64,000 bases of DNA from Rana temporaria (taxonomy: Eukaryota; Chordata; Amphibia; Anura; Ranidae), in contig NC_053490.1 of NCBI RefSeq assembly GCF_905171775.1, positions 17,511,752 through 17,575,751 of the forward strand, given 5' to 3'. The notes under the pieces are model-generated. The model was given only the letters and a program-made list of their open reading frames with translations, did no database searches and was not told where the DNA came from. The position numbers and the translations under genes are program-made. Numbering within the stretch: the stretch's first letter is position 1; every line of letters starts with the position of its first letter. This document shows positions 1 to 11,705 of the stretch, piece by piece.

Positions 1-708
1 GCATTTTCAAAGGGAGGCCAGCAATGGCAGCCACCATGCTTTTCTCAATGAATCACTTTTATATACTGCAAATAGGACACACTTTACCTTGCAGTGCTTA
101 AAGAAGGATTGGTGCTCCCCCCTCCCCATAAACTAACAAGTGTGTTATTGCAATGCTGCAGAGATCCCTCTGAATGAGATGTAACTTGACAACTCAATTC
201 ACACAGCAGTCCCAAGTAACCCCCACAGCTCTCCGGTCCGATGACTGACACATTGCAGATACCTTCAAATGAAAGCCAACTATCTGCCACCTCCCAGAGT
301 CCTCATTCAGAGTTCGGCCTTATCCTCCACTGCAAATTAAAAGAGTGGCTGCAACCGTCGTAAGGCTGGAGCCTCTACACTGTGAAATACAGAGTGGGCA
401 GCACTTGAAAGTAATCACAGACGGAGCAGAAAACAATGTTCTGAAAGATTTATAGGAAGAGGAAAAAATATGACTCGTGCTGTGAGGACATTGGAATTGA
501 TCTAAGATGCTGCAGGCTGCAGAGCATGAAAAGAATAGTAATAAGCCTTCCTGTTCTATAGATGACTCTCAGGTGCCACACAACAAGCTGGGATCAATAT
601 AACATATTAGTTGAACATTGGCGCCGTTCTGGGCAGACTCTACGGCAGGAAGGAGAAGCTACTGTACATGGTGTCACATGCAACAGGGTTGAGGACTTTG
701 CCGGGAGG
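1..708. other. Non-coding stretch, nothing recognised
   Basis: No long open frame, TIR or tandem repeat stands out. The last 50 bases (about 660-708, ending in a gaggactttgcc-like phrase) recur near 1965-1995, so this end belongs to the same old repeat block that continues after the hAT-like element at 717. Confidence 0.4.
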
Positions 709-716
709 CTTTAGTA

Positions 717-1568
717 CAGGGGTTGACAAATTTGCTTGGAATCTAGGAGCCAGCTAAAAAAGTTAGGAGCCAGAAAACGCGCCCCGTCCCGACGAGCTTG
801 CGCGCAGAAGCGAACACATACGTGAGCAGCGCCCGCATATGTAAACGGTGTTCAAACCACACATGTGAGGTATCACAGCGATTGGTAGAGCGAGAGCAAT
901 AATTCTAGCCCTAGAACCCCTCTGTAACTCAAAACATGCAACCTGTAGAGTTTTTTAAACGTCGCCTATGGAGATTTTAAAGGGTAAAAGTTTGTCGCCA
1001 TTCCACGAGCGGACGTAATTTTGAAGCGTGAGATGTTGGGTATCAATTTACTCGGCGTAACATTATCTTTCATAATATTAAAAAAAATGGGGATAACTTT
1101 ACTGTTGTCTTATTTTTTAATTAAAAAAAGAGTAATTCTTTCCCCAAAAAAGTGCGCTTGCAAGACCGCTGCTCAAATACGGCGTGACAGAAAGTATTGC
1201 AACAATCGCCATTTTATTCTCTAGGGTGTTAGGATAAAAAATATATATAATGTTTGGGGGTTCTAATTAGAGGGAAGAAGATGGCAGTGAAAATAGTGAA
1301 AAATTACATTAGAATTGCTGTTTAACTTGTAATGCTTAACTTGTAATACCAACGGCCACCACCAGATGGCGCCAGCTTACACATCTGGTGGTAATAACTT
1401 GTAATACCAACGGCTCACCACCAGATGGTGCCAGCTCACAAAAAAAATAAATAAAAAAAAAACATTTTTATTTTTTTTATTTTTTTTGCCCCCCCTTCCA
1501 AGCCAAGTCGCCAGGACCCTATTTCTAGTTGCCATGGCGACCTGGCGCCCAGGATTTTTCGAGCCCTG
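717..1568. mobile_element. Non-autonomous hAT-like element, complete
   Basis: The element starts CAGGGGTTGAC and ends TCGAGCCCTG, so the ends are inverted CAGGG-type termini. It is flanked by a perfect 8-bp duplication ctttagta (709-716 and 1569-1576), the length expected of hAT transposition. No transposase frame is present; the longest ORF is 67 codons. Near the right end a phrase containing taacttgtaataccaacgg is repeated. A second copy of the family begins at 63310 and runs off the window. Confidence 0.85.
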
Positions 1569-2198
1569 CTTTAGTATATTTTGGTATTAAAATGTATCTC
1601 TAGCCAGAACAGTTGTTTTGGAGTGAAGGGTGGGGTAGAAAAAGCAAGGGCAGGACTGGACTTGCAGACAAGGGGCATTTGCCCCTCAGGTCGGTGAAAA
1701 CAAGATATGTTGGGCTGGTGGGCCCAAACAAATCACAGTGGCTCATAACTGATATGGTCCAGAAACATTTATACAAAATAAAGGTTAACAAATAACCGGG
1801 ACAAGATGGCTTACACCCTTGGGTCATCAAAGAGTTGAGTTCAGTTATTTTAAAGCCATATACTAACCAGATATGTTAGTCTGGTGGGCTCAAACAAATC
1901 GCAGTGGCTTATAATTGATATGGTCAAGAAACAATTAGATAAAAGTGTACAAAGTTTTACATGCAACACAGTTGAGGACTTTGCCAGAAGGTTTTAGTAT
2001 ATTTTGGTATTAAAAGTGTATCTCTAGCCAGAACAGTTGTTTTGGGGTAAAGGGTGGGGTAGAAAAGGCAAGGGAAAGACTAGACTTGCGGACAGTTGAG
2101 GACTTTTGCCCCTCAGGTCAGTGCAAACAAAATATGTTGGGCTGGTGGGCCCAAAAGAATCACAATGGCTCATAACTGATATGGTCCAGAAACAATTA

Positions 2199-2697
2199 GG
2201 CTGCATTCACACCTAGGCGTAGGCAATAGCAGCGTTTTCCGGCGTTTTTTTTCCGGCGCGTATTCATGCTTATTTGCGCGTTTGCATACAGCGTTGTCCG
2301 ACGTTTTTGTACTTTGACGTTTTTTTTTTTAGCCAATAGGAAAAACTATCATCTTTTCATCACTTGTTGCTATGTTGGTAGATTTTTTTAATCTTCTGCA
2401 TGGGCGACAATTTCTATTGACGAAACGCCCGTAGCAAACGCCCGTTGTCGCGCAAGTCGCTTGAATCGAGCATTTCCATTACTTTCTATGGGAAATGGAA
2501 ACGCTCAAATACGCGCATATCGCGCGATATGCGCAACAAAAAAGGGTCCGGAACTTTTATTGACTACATGCGATGCGCGTCAGGCGCATCGGCGTTCAGA
2601 TGTGAACCATGCCCATAGCCTTACATGTATTTTGGTCCCTCTGGCGTTTGTGCGCGTCGCGCTACAGGCAACAAAACGCCAAGGTGTGAATGGGCTC
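2199..2697. mobile_element. Harbinger-like MITE (CATTCACACCT family)
   Basis: The termini are inverted around the core CATTCACACCT. A 3-bp TTA flanks both sides (2196-2198 and 2698-2700), and the CR1 sequence is continuous once the element is removed. The interior is rich in gcgt/acgc phrases and has no transposase ORF. A relative lies at 24829-25170. The 3-bp TSD suggests PIF/Harbinger; this is an inference from TSD length only. Confidence 0.75.
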
Positions 2698-2789
2698 TTA
2701 GACAAAATAAAGATGTACAAAGAACCTGAACCAGTTGGCTTACACCCATAAGTCGTCAAAGAGTTGAGCTCTGCTATTTTGAAGCCATT

Positions 2790-3662
2790 GGGGCAGATCC
2801 ACATACATCTGCATCGGGCGCAGCGTATCTAAGATACGCTACGCAGCTGTAACTTAATGGTGTTTGGTTTGAATCCTCAATTTTTTGCGGCATAAGTTAC
2901 GGCGCCGTAGTGTATCTGTTGCGGCGTAAGGGCACGGAATTCAAATGGAATTGATGGGGGCGTGTTTTATGTTAATACGTCGTGACCCGACGTAAACAAC
3001 GTTTTTTTTTAACTGCGCATGCGCCGTCCCTGGGGGTATCCCAATGCGCATGCTCGAAATTAAACCGGAACCAGCCAATGCTTACGACGGTGACGTCATT
3101 CTACGCAAATTCCTATTCGCGAACGACTTACGCAAACGAGGCAAAAAATTCAAAATTGTACGCGGGAAGGACGGCCATACTTAACATTTTTTTTTTTTTT
3201 TTTTTAATTATAACATTTTTTATTGTTGTTTGCATATATAAAGTACAAAAAGCAATACACCAACGTGCATAGTCTTAACATAATAAATACACAACCATAC
3301 ATTTTTCCCCTCCCCCCCCCTATCTTATCTTCCCCTCTTTCTTTGTATCATTGAGGCCATACTTAACATTGAGTACTCCTCAGAACAGCAGCTTTAACTA
3401 TACGCCGGAAAAAGCCGAACGCAAACGACAGAAAAAAATGCGCCGGGCTCACGTACGTTCGTGGATCGCCGTAAATAGCTAATTTGCATACTCGACACGG
3501 ATTTCGACGGAAACGCCACCTAGCGGCCGCCGAAAAATTGCATCTAAGATCCGAAGGCGTACGAAGACGTACGCCTGTCGGATCTAGCCCAGATGCCGTC
3601 TTATCTTGCTTTGAGGATTCAAAACAAAGATACGACGCGTAATTTCTTTGTGGATCTGCCCC
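2790..3662. mobile_element. Harbinger-like MITE with GGGGCAGATCC termini
   Basis: Starts GGGGCAGATCC and ends GGATCTGCCCC, with a 3-bp ATT duplication (2787-2789, 3663-3665) inside the CR1-like LINE. The interior is CpG-rich with many acgtaa/ttacgc phrases, as in the GGCCCAGATTC family elsewhere in the window. It carries a later LINE tail insertion at 3189-3354. Confidence 0.75.
3189..3354 (-). mobile_element. 5'-truncated L1-like 3' tail
   Basis: Flanked by a perfect 16-bp duplication (ggccatacttaacatt at 3173-3188 and 3355-3370). It begins with a long T run, i.e. a poly(A) tail on the minus strand, with an AATAAA-like motif just inside. A long TSD plus poly(A) is the signature of target-primed reverse transcription. 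Only 166 bases are present, so the family (probably L1/Tx1-like) is tentative. Confidence 0.7.
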
Positions 3663-4771
3663 ATTGTTTCTAATGTTAAAGGATCTAATGACTGGCGTTG
3701 TGCCAATGGAGCAGCACAAGGCCAATTTGGCTTTAGTTTATTATGGTATTAAAGTGTATACTCTAACTAGCCAAAACAGTTATTTTTTGGGGGGTGAAAG
3801 GTGGGGTAGAAAAGGCAAAGGGAGAACTGGACTGGTGGACAGGGGTCATTTGCCCCTCATGCCAGTGCTAAAAAGATTGTGTTGGGCCGGTGGGCTCAAA
3901 CGAACCATAATGGCTCATAACTGATATGGTCCAGAAACAATTAGACAAAATAAAGGTGAACAAAAAACCCAGACCAGATAGCTTATACCCATGGGTCATC
4001 AAAGAGTTGAGCTCTGATATTTTAAAGCCACTGGCCTAGATTCAGGTAGATTTGCGCCCTCTTACGGAGGCGCAGCGTACCGTTTTAACGCTACGCCTCC
4101 GTAAATAACGTGCGCTACGCTTCATTCACGAAGCAGCAGCTCCGTAATTTGCGCGGGCGCTCCGTAAAAATGTCCGGCGTAAGCGCGCGTAATTTAAATG
4201 ATCCCGTAGGGGGCGTGGATCATTTAAATTAGGCGGGTTCCCACGCCGAACGTAGTGCGCATGCTCCGTCGGAAAACTTTCCCGACGTGCATTGCGGTAA
4301 ATGACGTCACAAGGACGTCATTTGCTTCAACGTGAACGTAAATGGCGTCCAGCGCCATTCACGATTCACTTACGCAAACGACGTAATTTTTAAAAATCGT
4401 GACGCGGGAACGACGGGTATACTTAGCATTGATGGGGTGAGTATTACCGCGCTTACCACGAGAGTGGGGGAAGGGGGAGAGAGAGGGGGTACAGCTGCTG
4501 CACTGGATGGTGTATCAAACCAGGAACAAATGAAGAATAACGGGGTAGTGCTGCGCTTTGAATGGGGAATGGGGTAACGTGGAATGATAAGGTGAAGAAA
4601 ACACCTGAAATCAACCTTTCTTCATGTCACTTTGGCATCTACACCAGTACTTTTATTTTGGACTTTGCCTGTTGTTCCGTTTACAGTTATCTGCTGCATG
4701 GACATTTAATCTAGTCCATTATAATCACCGTTGTGTGTTATACTTGGCACGTTGTACACCCCATTGTGTAT

Positions 4772-5052
4772 GGCCCCGTACACACGACAGAGGAACTCGA
4801 CGTGCTTGGCACGTCGAGTTCCTCGTCTCGTTTTGGGATGAAGCCGCCGAGGAGCTCGGCGGGCCGCCTTCTCCTATAGAACAACGCGGCCAACGAGAAA
4901 ATAGAGAACATGTTCTCTATTTTCTCGTCGAGCTCCTCGGCGGCTCCATCGAGCCAAAACTGTACAGACGACAGAGATTCTCGGCAGAATCCGGGTTTTG
5001 ACCGAGTTTCTCGGCGAATTCTGCCGAGAATCTCTGTCGTGTGTACGAGGCC
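4772..5052. mobile_element. Harbinger-like palindromic MITE (GGCCCCGTACACACG family)
   Basis: Starts GGCCCCGTACACACGAC and ends with its complement GTCGTGTGTACGAGGCC, with TAT on both sides (4769-4771, 5053-5055). The interior contains nested palindromes, e.g. gaggaactcgacgtg facing its complement at 4791-4826. Non-coding. The element at 30987-39004 has the same termini. Confidence 0.8.
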
Positions 5053-5151
5053 TATCAGTACATTTTTTACTACTTTATATGACACTTGCACTGTCACTTT
5101 GCAATATTTCACATTTTGGCAGCTAGCCCTGGCTGTATTCTAGCACACTTT

Positions 5152-5887
5152 GGCCCAGATTCAAGAAGCACTTGCGCCCGCGCAACCATAGTTGCGCGGC
5201 GCAAGTGCTTACTTGCTCCGGTGTAACGAGTGCTCCTGATTCAGGAACCTCGTTACACCGACTGCAGCCTAGGATGTGACAGACATAAGCCTCCTTATGC
5301 CTTCACATCCCAGGCTGCATTCTTGCGTTGGCCGCTAGGGGGCGTGGCCTTTGTGATCGGCGTGTAGTATGCAAATTGCATACTACCACCGATTCACAAA
5401 AGTTGCGCGGGCCCTGCGTACGCAAGGTACGGAGTTTCCGTACGGCGCTTTTAGCATAAGGCTGCTCCTGCTAATAGCAGGCGCAGCCAATGCTAAAGTA
5501 TAGCTGCGCCTCCCGCCCGTGAAATTAAAATTTCACGTCGTTTACGTAAGTGAACCGTGAATGGCGCTGGACGCCATTCACGTTCACTTAGAAGCAAATG
5601 ACGTCCTTGCGACGTCATTTGCCGCAATGCACGTCGGGAAAGTTTCCCGACGGAGCATGCGCTGTTCGCTCGGCGCGGGAGCGCGCCTAATTTAAATGAT
5701 TCCCGCCCCGGGCGGGATCATTTATATTAGGCAGCCTTGCGCCCGGCTGTTTAGCATATTGCCCGCGCAATTTACGGAGCAACTGCTCCGTGAATCGCGG
5801 GCAAAACGCAATATTTGCGTGGGCGCAGAGAAAAAAATTTGCTCTTTGCCCACGCAAATATTGCGCGATTCTACCTGAATCTGGGCC
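5152..5887. mobile_element. Harbinger-like MITE (GGCCCAGATTC family)
   Basis: Perfect termini GGCCCAGATTCA and TGAATCTGGGCC with a 3-bp TTT duplication (5149-5151, 5888-5890). 736 bases, CpG-rich and partly self-complementary. Relatives lie at 4033, 15900, 17611 and 27384. Confidence 0.8.
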
Positions 5888-6816
5888 TTTATTTTGATGT
5901 TATTTACTTATTAGAATTTACCACTACCATTCTTTATTATTGTTACTTATGATCACTAGTCAGAGTATATTTTTCCATATATAAGGATTTGCCACACTTC
6001 CTTTGCACGTTTCCCCATTCATAGCGCAGCACTACCACTTTATTCTTCATTTATACTTAGCATTGGCTGCCCCTGCTAATAGCAGGAGCAGCCTTACGCA
6101 GAACCTGACGAACGTAAACGACGTAAAATGCGTACGCAGGGCGCGCGTAGGGTTGTGAATCGGCGTGAGTATGCAATTTGCATACTCTACGCTGACCACT
6201 ACGGGAACGCCACCTAGCGGCCATCGTAAGAATGCAGCCAACGATACGACGGCATAAGAGCCTTTTGCCAGTCATATCTTAGGCTGCAGTCGGCGTAACG
6301 AGCTTTCTGAATACAGAAAAGTCGTTACGGCAGCGCAACTAAGCAATTGCGCTGCGTAACTATGGATACGCAGACGCAATTACTTACTGAATCCACCCCA
6401 CTATTTCTAAGCTTAGAGTTTCTGAGAATTTGCTTTGTGCCAATTAATCAGCAGAAGACCAATTTGGTGCTTATATTTAAAAAAGTTTCAAAGTCTTAAC
6501 CTGAGAATTACAGGCCTGTAACATAAACATCTATAGTTGAAAAGATACTCAAGAGTTTCATAAAGGACCAGATGGAAGAATTGCTGCTGCTTTCTTGTTA
6601 TTCATTAAAACGCACAGTAGAGGATTGTTATTATATTAAGTTCCATTGACATAACAGAAGTCGTGCTTGTAAAGAACGGATAAAAGACAATAAATGCTTG
6701 TATATCACAATAACAATGTTTAGATTCATGTAAACTAATTGGAGAGTGTACGGTGACAACGCTGAATATATTGTTGGTTGATAATAAAGATAATAATAAC
6801 GTAACAAAGTCGGTAA

Positions 6817-7081
6817 GACCCGGTTCACACTGGGGCGACCTGTCAGGCGACTCAGCCGCCTGACAAGTCGCAGTCCACAGTAGTCAATGGAACCGTTCTA
6901 ATAGGAGTGACGCAAGTCGCTCCGACTTAGAAAAAGGTTCCTGTACGACTTTGGGGGCGATTCGGGGCGACTTGCATTGACTTCAATACTGAAGTCATTT
7001 TGCAAGTTGCCTCTCAAGATGCCTTGAGATCGCCTTGCCGAGTCGCCCCCAAAGTCGTGTCGCCTGTGTGTGAACCGGCTC
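6817..7081. mobile_element. Harbinger-like MITE (CCGGTTCACAC family)
   Basis: Starts GACCCGGTTCACACTGGGG and ends GTGTGAACCGGCTC, flanked by TAA (6814-6816, 7082-7084). 265 bases, no ORF. The element at 47084-47410 has similar GGTTCACAC termini. Confidence 0.75.
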
Positions 7082-7409
7082 TAACAGTGGACTATATCGG
7101 TGTGGTAGCAAATTGTCCTGAGATGTTGGGGTTTACATTTTGATTGTGAAGTTTGACAAGATCTGGAACCTACACGTACCACCTGGATTGGTGTGGAACT
7201 AGGAGGAGAATAGAAGCTTAGGGGGTAGTTACTGATCAGTTCCTTCAAGTTAGAGTGCTGTGCTTCTTTGATTAGCAATCCAAGGTGCCCAGTTTTTGTA
7301 AAAGGAGGTGGTCAATTTGGCTTTAGCAAATGAGAACTCCAGTTGGAAGTGTCTGTTTAATAGTCTGATAAGGTCTGACATTATGGGTGGTTGTGTTGTT
7401 TTCTATTTT

Positions 7410-7757
7410 TTATTTCTTTGCAAGTGCTAGGCGTGCAGCTATTAGTATATGAGTTGCCAGTACTTTTAGTTGTTCAGGCCAAGTGGGAATCGACATTTCC
7501 AGGAGAAGATCCAATGGGGTTAATGGGAAGGAGACATTGCAAATAGTAGAAATGAAGATAAATACTTCTTGCCAGTATTTTTTTACGCTAGGGTAGTCCC
7601 ACCAGATATGACGTAGGGTTCCCAATTTGTTGCATCCTCTCCAGCATTGAGGTGAGGTTGTGGGGTAAAATATCACTTGTGAAACAGTTTTTTTATGGAT
7701 TGCCAATGGGAAGTACAGTGTGACATGCAAAGGGGCAAGCTTACAGCCCAGTGCCAT
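7410..7757 (-). pseudogene. L1/Tx1-like ORF2 C-terminal region
   Basis: A 115-codon open stretch ends in the ORF2 C-terminal region of an L1/Tx1-like LINE. It has the characteristic zinc-binding cluster CWRGC...GTLRHIWWDYP, also seen at 18326-18697 (CWRGC...FLHIWWQCP) and, diverged, at 39020-39496. It lies downstream of the RT remnants in transcription order. Too short and decayed to be functional. Confidence 0.75.
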
Positions 7758-8599
7758 AGTTAAGGCGAGGGAGGAGTATCCATGAGTGATGACCAGAAGA
7801 TGATAGAGGAAAGCGGCTGATCGATAGGAGGTGTAATTAGCAGGTTGTATGCCAAGGAGATTCCTTTGACTAAAGGGATAGGGGTCTCATAGAATTTTTA
7901 AGAGAATAACTGATAAAGAGTCTTTATCCATCAGGTTGAGAGTATTGATCTAATTCTGAGGTTCAAGAAGAAGGTCGTAGAGGAGATGTCATATGTAACA
8001 GACATAAGTATGAGAATGAGTCTGATGTAGAGAATAGTAGCCCTAAGTTGTTGAGCCCTTTGAGTATACAGGCTGTAAGGGACAGGTCCGGTGATAGAAG
8101 TTCAATTGCTTTAATGGGTAGTCGATAGAGAATGGACTTAGGTAGGCCCTTGGTATGTTGTGTGGAGGCTGACCATACCATAGTGCTGCCGTTACCGAAT
8201 TTAAGTATTGCTGTTGTGGTTTGAAGTTGAGCAGAGCAGCAGTAAGAAGATGTTTTGTGTTCACGTTGAGAGCTCTGGATTCAATTTGGTTCTAGATTTT
8301 GTTGGAGGTGACCACCATTCTCTGAGTTGGTCCAGGACCACTGCCCTATAGTATGCCTGGACATTTGGGGCTCCCATTCCCCTGAGGTGTACAGGGGTGA
8401 GGAGAATGTCTTTCTTAAACCTGGGTTTTTTATGTTGCCATATAAATGTGTTGATTATTCCTTGTAATTTCTTTAATTGCGTGGGCAGAAAGGGTAGAGG
8501 GATTGTACAAAATGTTTATAGTATATGAGGGAGCAGATACATTTTCGTTTGAGCAATTCTGCCTGCCGAGGAGACAGAAAAATGGCTCAAGTCTTTGGA

Positions 8600-9900
8600 T
8601 ATGCACATAAGCTTTTCTTGAAGGTCATCATAATTTACTCTTAATAATGTCCTGTTTGGGAAAGTTAGGCGAATTCCTAATTATGGGAGTGAGGAACTAG
8701 GGGGTTCCTTCTGAAATATTTTGTTTGGTTTGTGGGTCGATACCTAGGTTTAGCATAGTTGATTTACTGTGGTTGATTTTATAGAGAGAGACTGAACTGA
8801 AATGTTCTAGGATCTGTTAGACAGATAGGAGGGATGAATTGGGGTTGGTTAAGGTGATGATGACATTGTCGGCATAGAGGCCCAATTTATGTTCTATGTC
8901 TCCAATCTTCAAACCCGTTACTGATGATGCTGACCTAATGGTTGGTGCAAGAGGATCCATTACCATGGCAGAGATAAAAAGGAAGAGAGGACATCCTTGT
9001 CTTGTGCCATTGGTAATTACAAAAGGGTCTGATTTTATGCCTGACGTCCAGACTCGTGCACTGGGGGAAGAGTAGAGATTCAGAATGGCTGAAAGAGATA
9101 TCCCTGATAAACCAAATTTGCAGAGTACTGTTTTTATGTAAATCCAGTGGACCCTGTCAAACGCATTCTCTCCATCAAGAAGAGAGAAGGCGTTTTACCG
9201 TGCTCCGCCCACTGTATTAAATCGGACGTCTAGTGCCACCAGAGGCTTGTCTGCCTGGCACAAATCCCACCTAATTGGGGTGGATTACTTGGGGGATAAT
9301 CAATGAAAGGTGTTGCACTATGAGTTTGGCATATAGTTTGGTATCTGCGTTCAGGAGTGAGATTGGGTAGTAATTAGCTGAATTGTCAGGGACTTTGCCC
9401 GGTTTCGGTAAGGTAACTACCAAGGCCTCCAAAGATTCTTTGGGAATCTTGCTGGTAATTGCGTATTGATTAAAGATATTGCATAGGTGTGGAGTGATCA
9501 GGTCAGAGAACTGTTTATAATCTTTGTTTGGGAATTATCTGGGCCAGGCGCCTTATGTAAGGGTAGTTGTTTTATAGTTTTACTTATTTCTGCTGAGGAG
9601 AAAGGTGTCGATAAGGATTCTAGTTGGGAGAGATAGACGGAATGTGAACAGATGAGAGAAAGGCTTCAATATCTTCATTTTTGGGGGGCTACCGGTTCTG
9701 AGTCTTTAAGATTATACAATTTGGCATAAAAGGTACTAAATTCATTCACTATATCTAGTGGGATTGGTTAAGAGTTTGCACTGAGAATTTGTGAGGAACT
9801 GGATCTTTTTGTTGGCTAGTTGTCTCTTCATTTGTTTGGCCAGAAATGTTTATTGGCTGAGGTATAAAATTGGAGTTTCAGTCGTTTATTCTAGTAGTCA
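8600..9900 (-). pseudogene. L1/Tx1-like reverse transcriptase core remnant
   Basis: Translating the minus strand by eye gives RT landmarks in the right order: ENAFDRVHW near 9147-9180 (usual EKAFDRVEW), GTRQGCPL near 8988-9014, and YADN near 8861-8878 (usual FADD/YADD; the second catalytic aspartate is lost). Stops and frameshifts separate them, so no long frame survives. The diverged catalytic box and broken frames mark it as non-functional. Confidence 0.7.
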
Positions 9901-9985
9901 AATTTTTTATGAAGGTGTTCACTAAGTTGGTATCTGAGGTTTTTGAGCTCTAGAAATATCTTGGGGGTGGGCATTATTTGTTTAA

Positions 9986-10442
9986 AGGCGTTGTAAAGGA
10001 ATTTTTTATTTTTTTTGCTGAAATTACTGTTTACAGGGTATAGAGACATGCTAGTTAACTGATTCCTTTTAAAAATGATTAAGAATAGATAAAAATCAAT
10101 CATATAATGTACCTACAGTTTCAGTTTCGTTTTTGCATGCTGTTTCCTGCTTCTGTGATGTACAGAGACTCAGAGCCAATACAGGGCAGTGATGGTTTGT
10201 AAAACTAAACTGATTGGTGTTGAGGGGTTTTAGACACACAGTAATCACACCTCCTTGATTAGTGACCACAGAGAGAAAGCTCCCATGACTTTTCATCAGG
10301 AAACAGACAACCAGGAAGTGTTCAGAACAGAGAAGGATTACAGCAACATCAGAGCAAAAACGAACAATGAGGACATGAAACCAGGACTGCAGTAAGGTAA
10401 AGGAAGCTATTTAGTTAAAAAAAAAAATCCTTTAGTGACCCT
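9986..10442. mobile_element. TTAA-target MITE, copy 1
   Basis: Flanked by TTAA (9982-9985, 10443-10446). Termini are AGGCGTTGTAAAGG and CCTTTAGTGACCCT, complementary over most of their length. Other copies are 11706-12164 (opposite orientation) and 46636-47411. TTAA targets fit piggyBac or Kolobok; the superfamily is not decided. Confidence 0.75.
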
Positions 10443-10715
10443 TTAAGTTATCAAGGGCACATATTTGTTTTAATAAATTCTCTGTAGTGGGTGAATGGTA
10501 TTCCTTTTCCTGAGCCCCCAGTTTTATGAACAGGCCTTGTAGAGAAGCTTTGTGCGCATGCCAAATAATAGAATGATCATCAACTGGATGCATGCTCTTT
10601 TCAAAATAGCTCTCAATCTCGGATCAAATTTTATTTTTGTGTGCTGATTTTGGTGAGCAGGGAGGAATTTAGTCTCCAGACAGTATTGCCTTCTGGAAGT
10701 TTCCCTATGGGAAAC

Positions 10716-10884
10716 ACTGCGGTGGAGCATACACTCGGCCGGGATTCCTGGCCAAAGCTCTCACCGCAGTTTTCCCGACGGGAAAACCTCTGGTGTGTAC
10801 AGGGGGAAAGTTACCGAGAAGGTGACCCCGGGATTTCCGGTGGACTTTTTACCGCCGGGAATCCCGGTCGTGTGTACAGGGCTT
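10716..10884. mobile_element. Small palindromic MITE
   Basis: The right end reads ccggtcgtgtgtacagggct and the left end carries a diverged complement (agcatacactcggccgg). Repeated ccggga/tcccgg phrases form a snap-back structure. Left boundary and TSD are uncertain. Confidence 0.45.
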
Positions 10885-10908
10885 TAGTCTTGGGTATTGG
10901 TAAATAGT

Positions 10909-11642
10909 TTAATTGATATTGGCGCATTGGTTGGACCAGGTAATTTCACCTATACGTGCTTCTGTAACTGATTGGAGTAGGTATTTTTCTGTAAGAAACA
11001 GATCAATCCGAGAATAGGAGTGTTGGAAGTGGGAAGAAAATGTGTAGTCTCGCTCCTCATCATGCAAGCATCTCCAGGGATCATATAAGTCCTCTTTTTT
11101 CAGTAAAGAGGAAAGTGCGGAAGGCCTGCTTTTTGTTGGATTGGAGGTGTCAAGAGATGTGTCAATATTGTCATTAAAGTCCCCACATAGTATTACTGGA
11201 TTAGATCTGTATCTAGCTAGTTTAGAAAGCAGTTTTGTGTAAAAAAAAAATTGAGCCGTGTTGGGCGCATAAAAATTCACTAAAGTTATGCGTTGATTAT
11301 CATTTATCGCAGAGAGAATCAAGTACCTGCCATCCACATCTGACTCTGGTGTAATGTGAAAGAAACAGAGGAACTGATTGCGATCATGACCCTTCTTTTC
11401 TTTTTAGGGGCACTGGCAAAAAAGCAATGTAGGTAATGTTTATGTGAGCATGTGGGGGATTTATTTTTGGAGAAATGCATCTCTTGCACGCAAAGAACGT
11501 CTGCTTGTTGGATTGGGGCTTCTTTCCATAGAAGGTTACGCTTGAAGGGGGAGTTCAATCCCTTTGCATTTTGTGAGGTAACTGTGATGGCCATGTTGAT
11601 GGATATTACCTGAGGATGAAAACGGAGGGAGTGAGACCACAC
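10909..11642 (-). pseudogene. L1/Tx1-like endonuclease domain in two overlapping frames
   Basis: Two overlapping minus-strand ORFs, 11319-11642 (107 aa) and 10909-11337 (142 aa), together cover most of an APE-type endonuclease. The first has TSQNAKGLNSPFKR and DVLCVQEMHF, the N-terminal motifs carrying the metal-binding Asn and Glu. The second has ITLVNFYAPN, VILCGDFND (catalytic D and N), and SRIDLFL. A frameshift near 11320-11337 breaks the domain. The closing SDH motif is not seen before the frame ends. This nicks target DNA in intact elements; this copy is broken. Confidence 0.8.
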
Positions 11643-11705
11643 TTGAAACGCTTGTCAAATTAGCGCAATAGGGGTATCAAACCAGTGTACCAATATACAG
11701 AGTAA

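Larger units (their letters stand above)
4432..6051. mobile_element. Retroposon-like insertion of unknown family
   Basis: Bounded by a perfect 14-bp duplication tatacttagcattg (4418-4431 and 6052-6065), pointing to target-primed reverse transcription. After removing two later MITEs (4772-5052 and 5152-5887) about 600 bases remain, with no coding frame. A phrase near the left end (gtagtgctgcgct at about 4546) is present in inverted form near the right end (agcgcagcactac, about 6023). I do not recognise the family. Confidence 0.55.
4033..6399. mobile_element. Harbinger-like MITE (GGCCcAGATTC family), split by a retroposon
   Basis: The left terminus GGCCTAGATTCAGG and the diverged right terminus TGAATCCACCCC are flanked by ACT (4030-4032, 6400-6402) in the CR1-like LINE. 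The two halves (4033-4431 and 6066-6399) are separated by a retroposon-like insertion. The interior resembles the copies at 5152 and 15900, including the tatacttagcattgg phrase at which the insertion occurred. Confidence 0.7.
1573..6590 (+). pseudogene. Old CR1-like LINE ORF2 fragments, broken by insertions
   Basis: Short stretches align by eye with the better-preserved CR1-like LINE at 32.1-38.3 kb. Phrases such as gatatggtccagaaa, followed by a region matching the DKAPGPDGIHP part of its RT domain, occur at about 1740-1860, 2160-2198 with 2698-2786, 3900-4030 and 6400-6590. Parts of 1573-1870 are repeated at 1996-2198 and 3731-4030, so the block has local duplications. All frames are broken. 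The last piece resumes after the MITE ending at 6399 exactly where the preceding piece stopped at 4032. This is the oldest layer of the region; it is non-functional. Confidence 0.75.
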
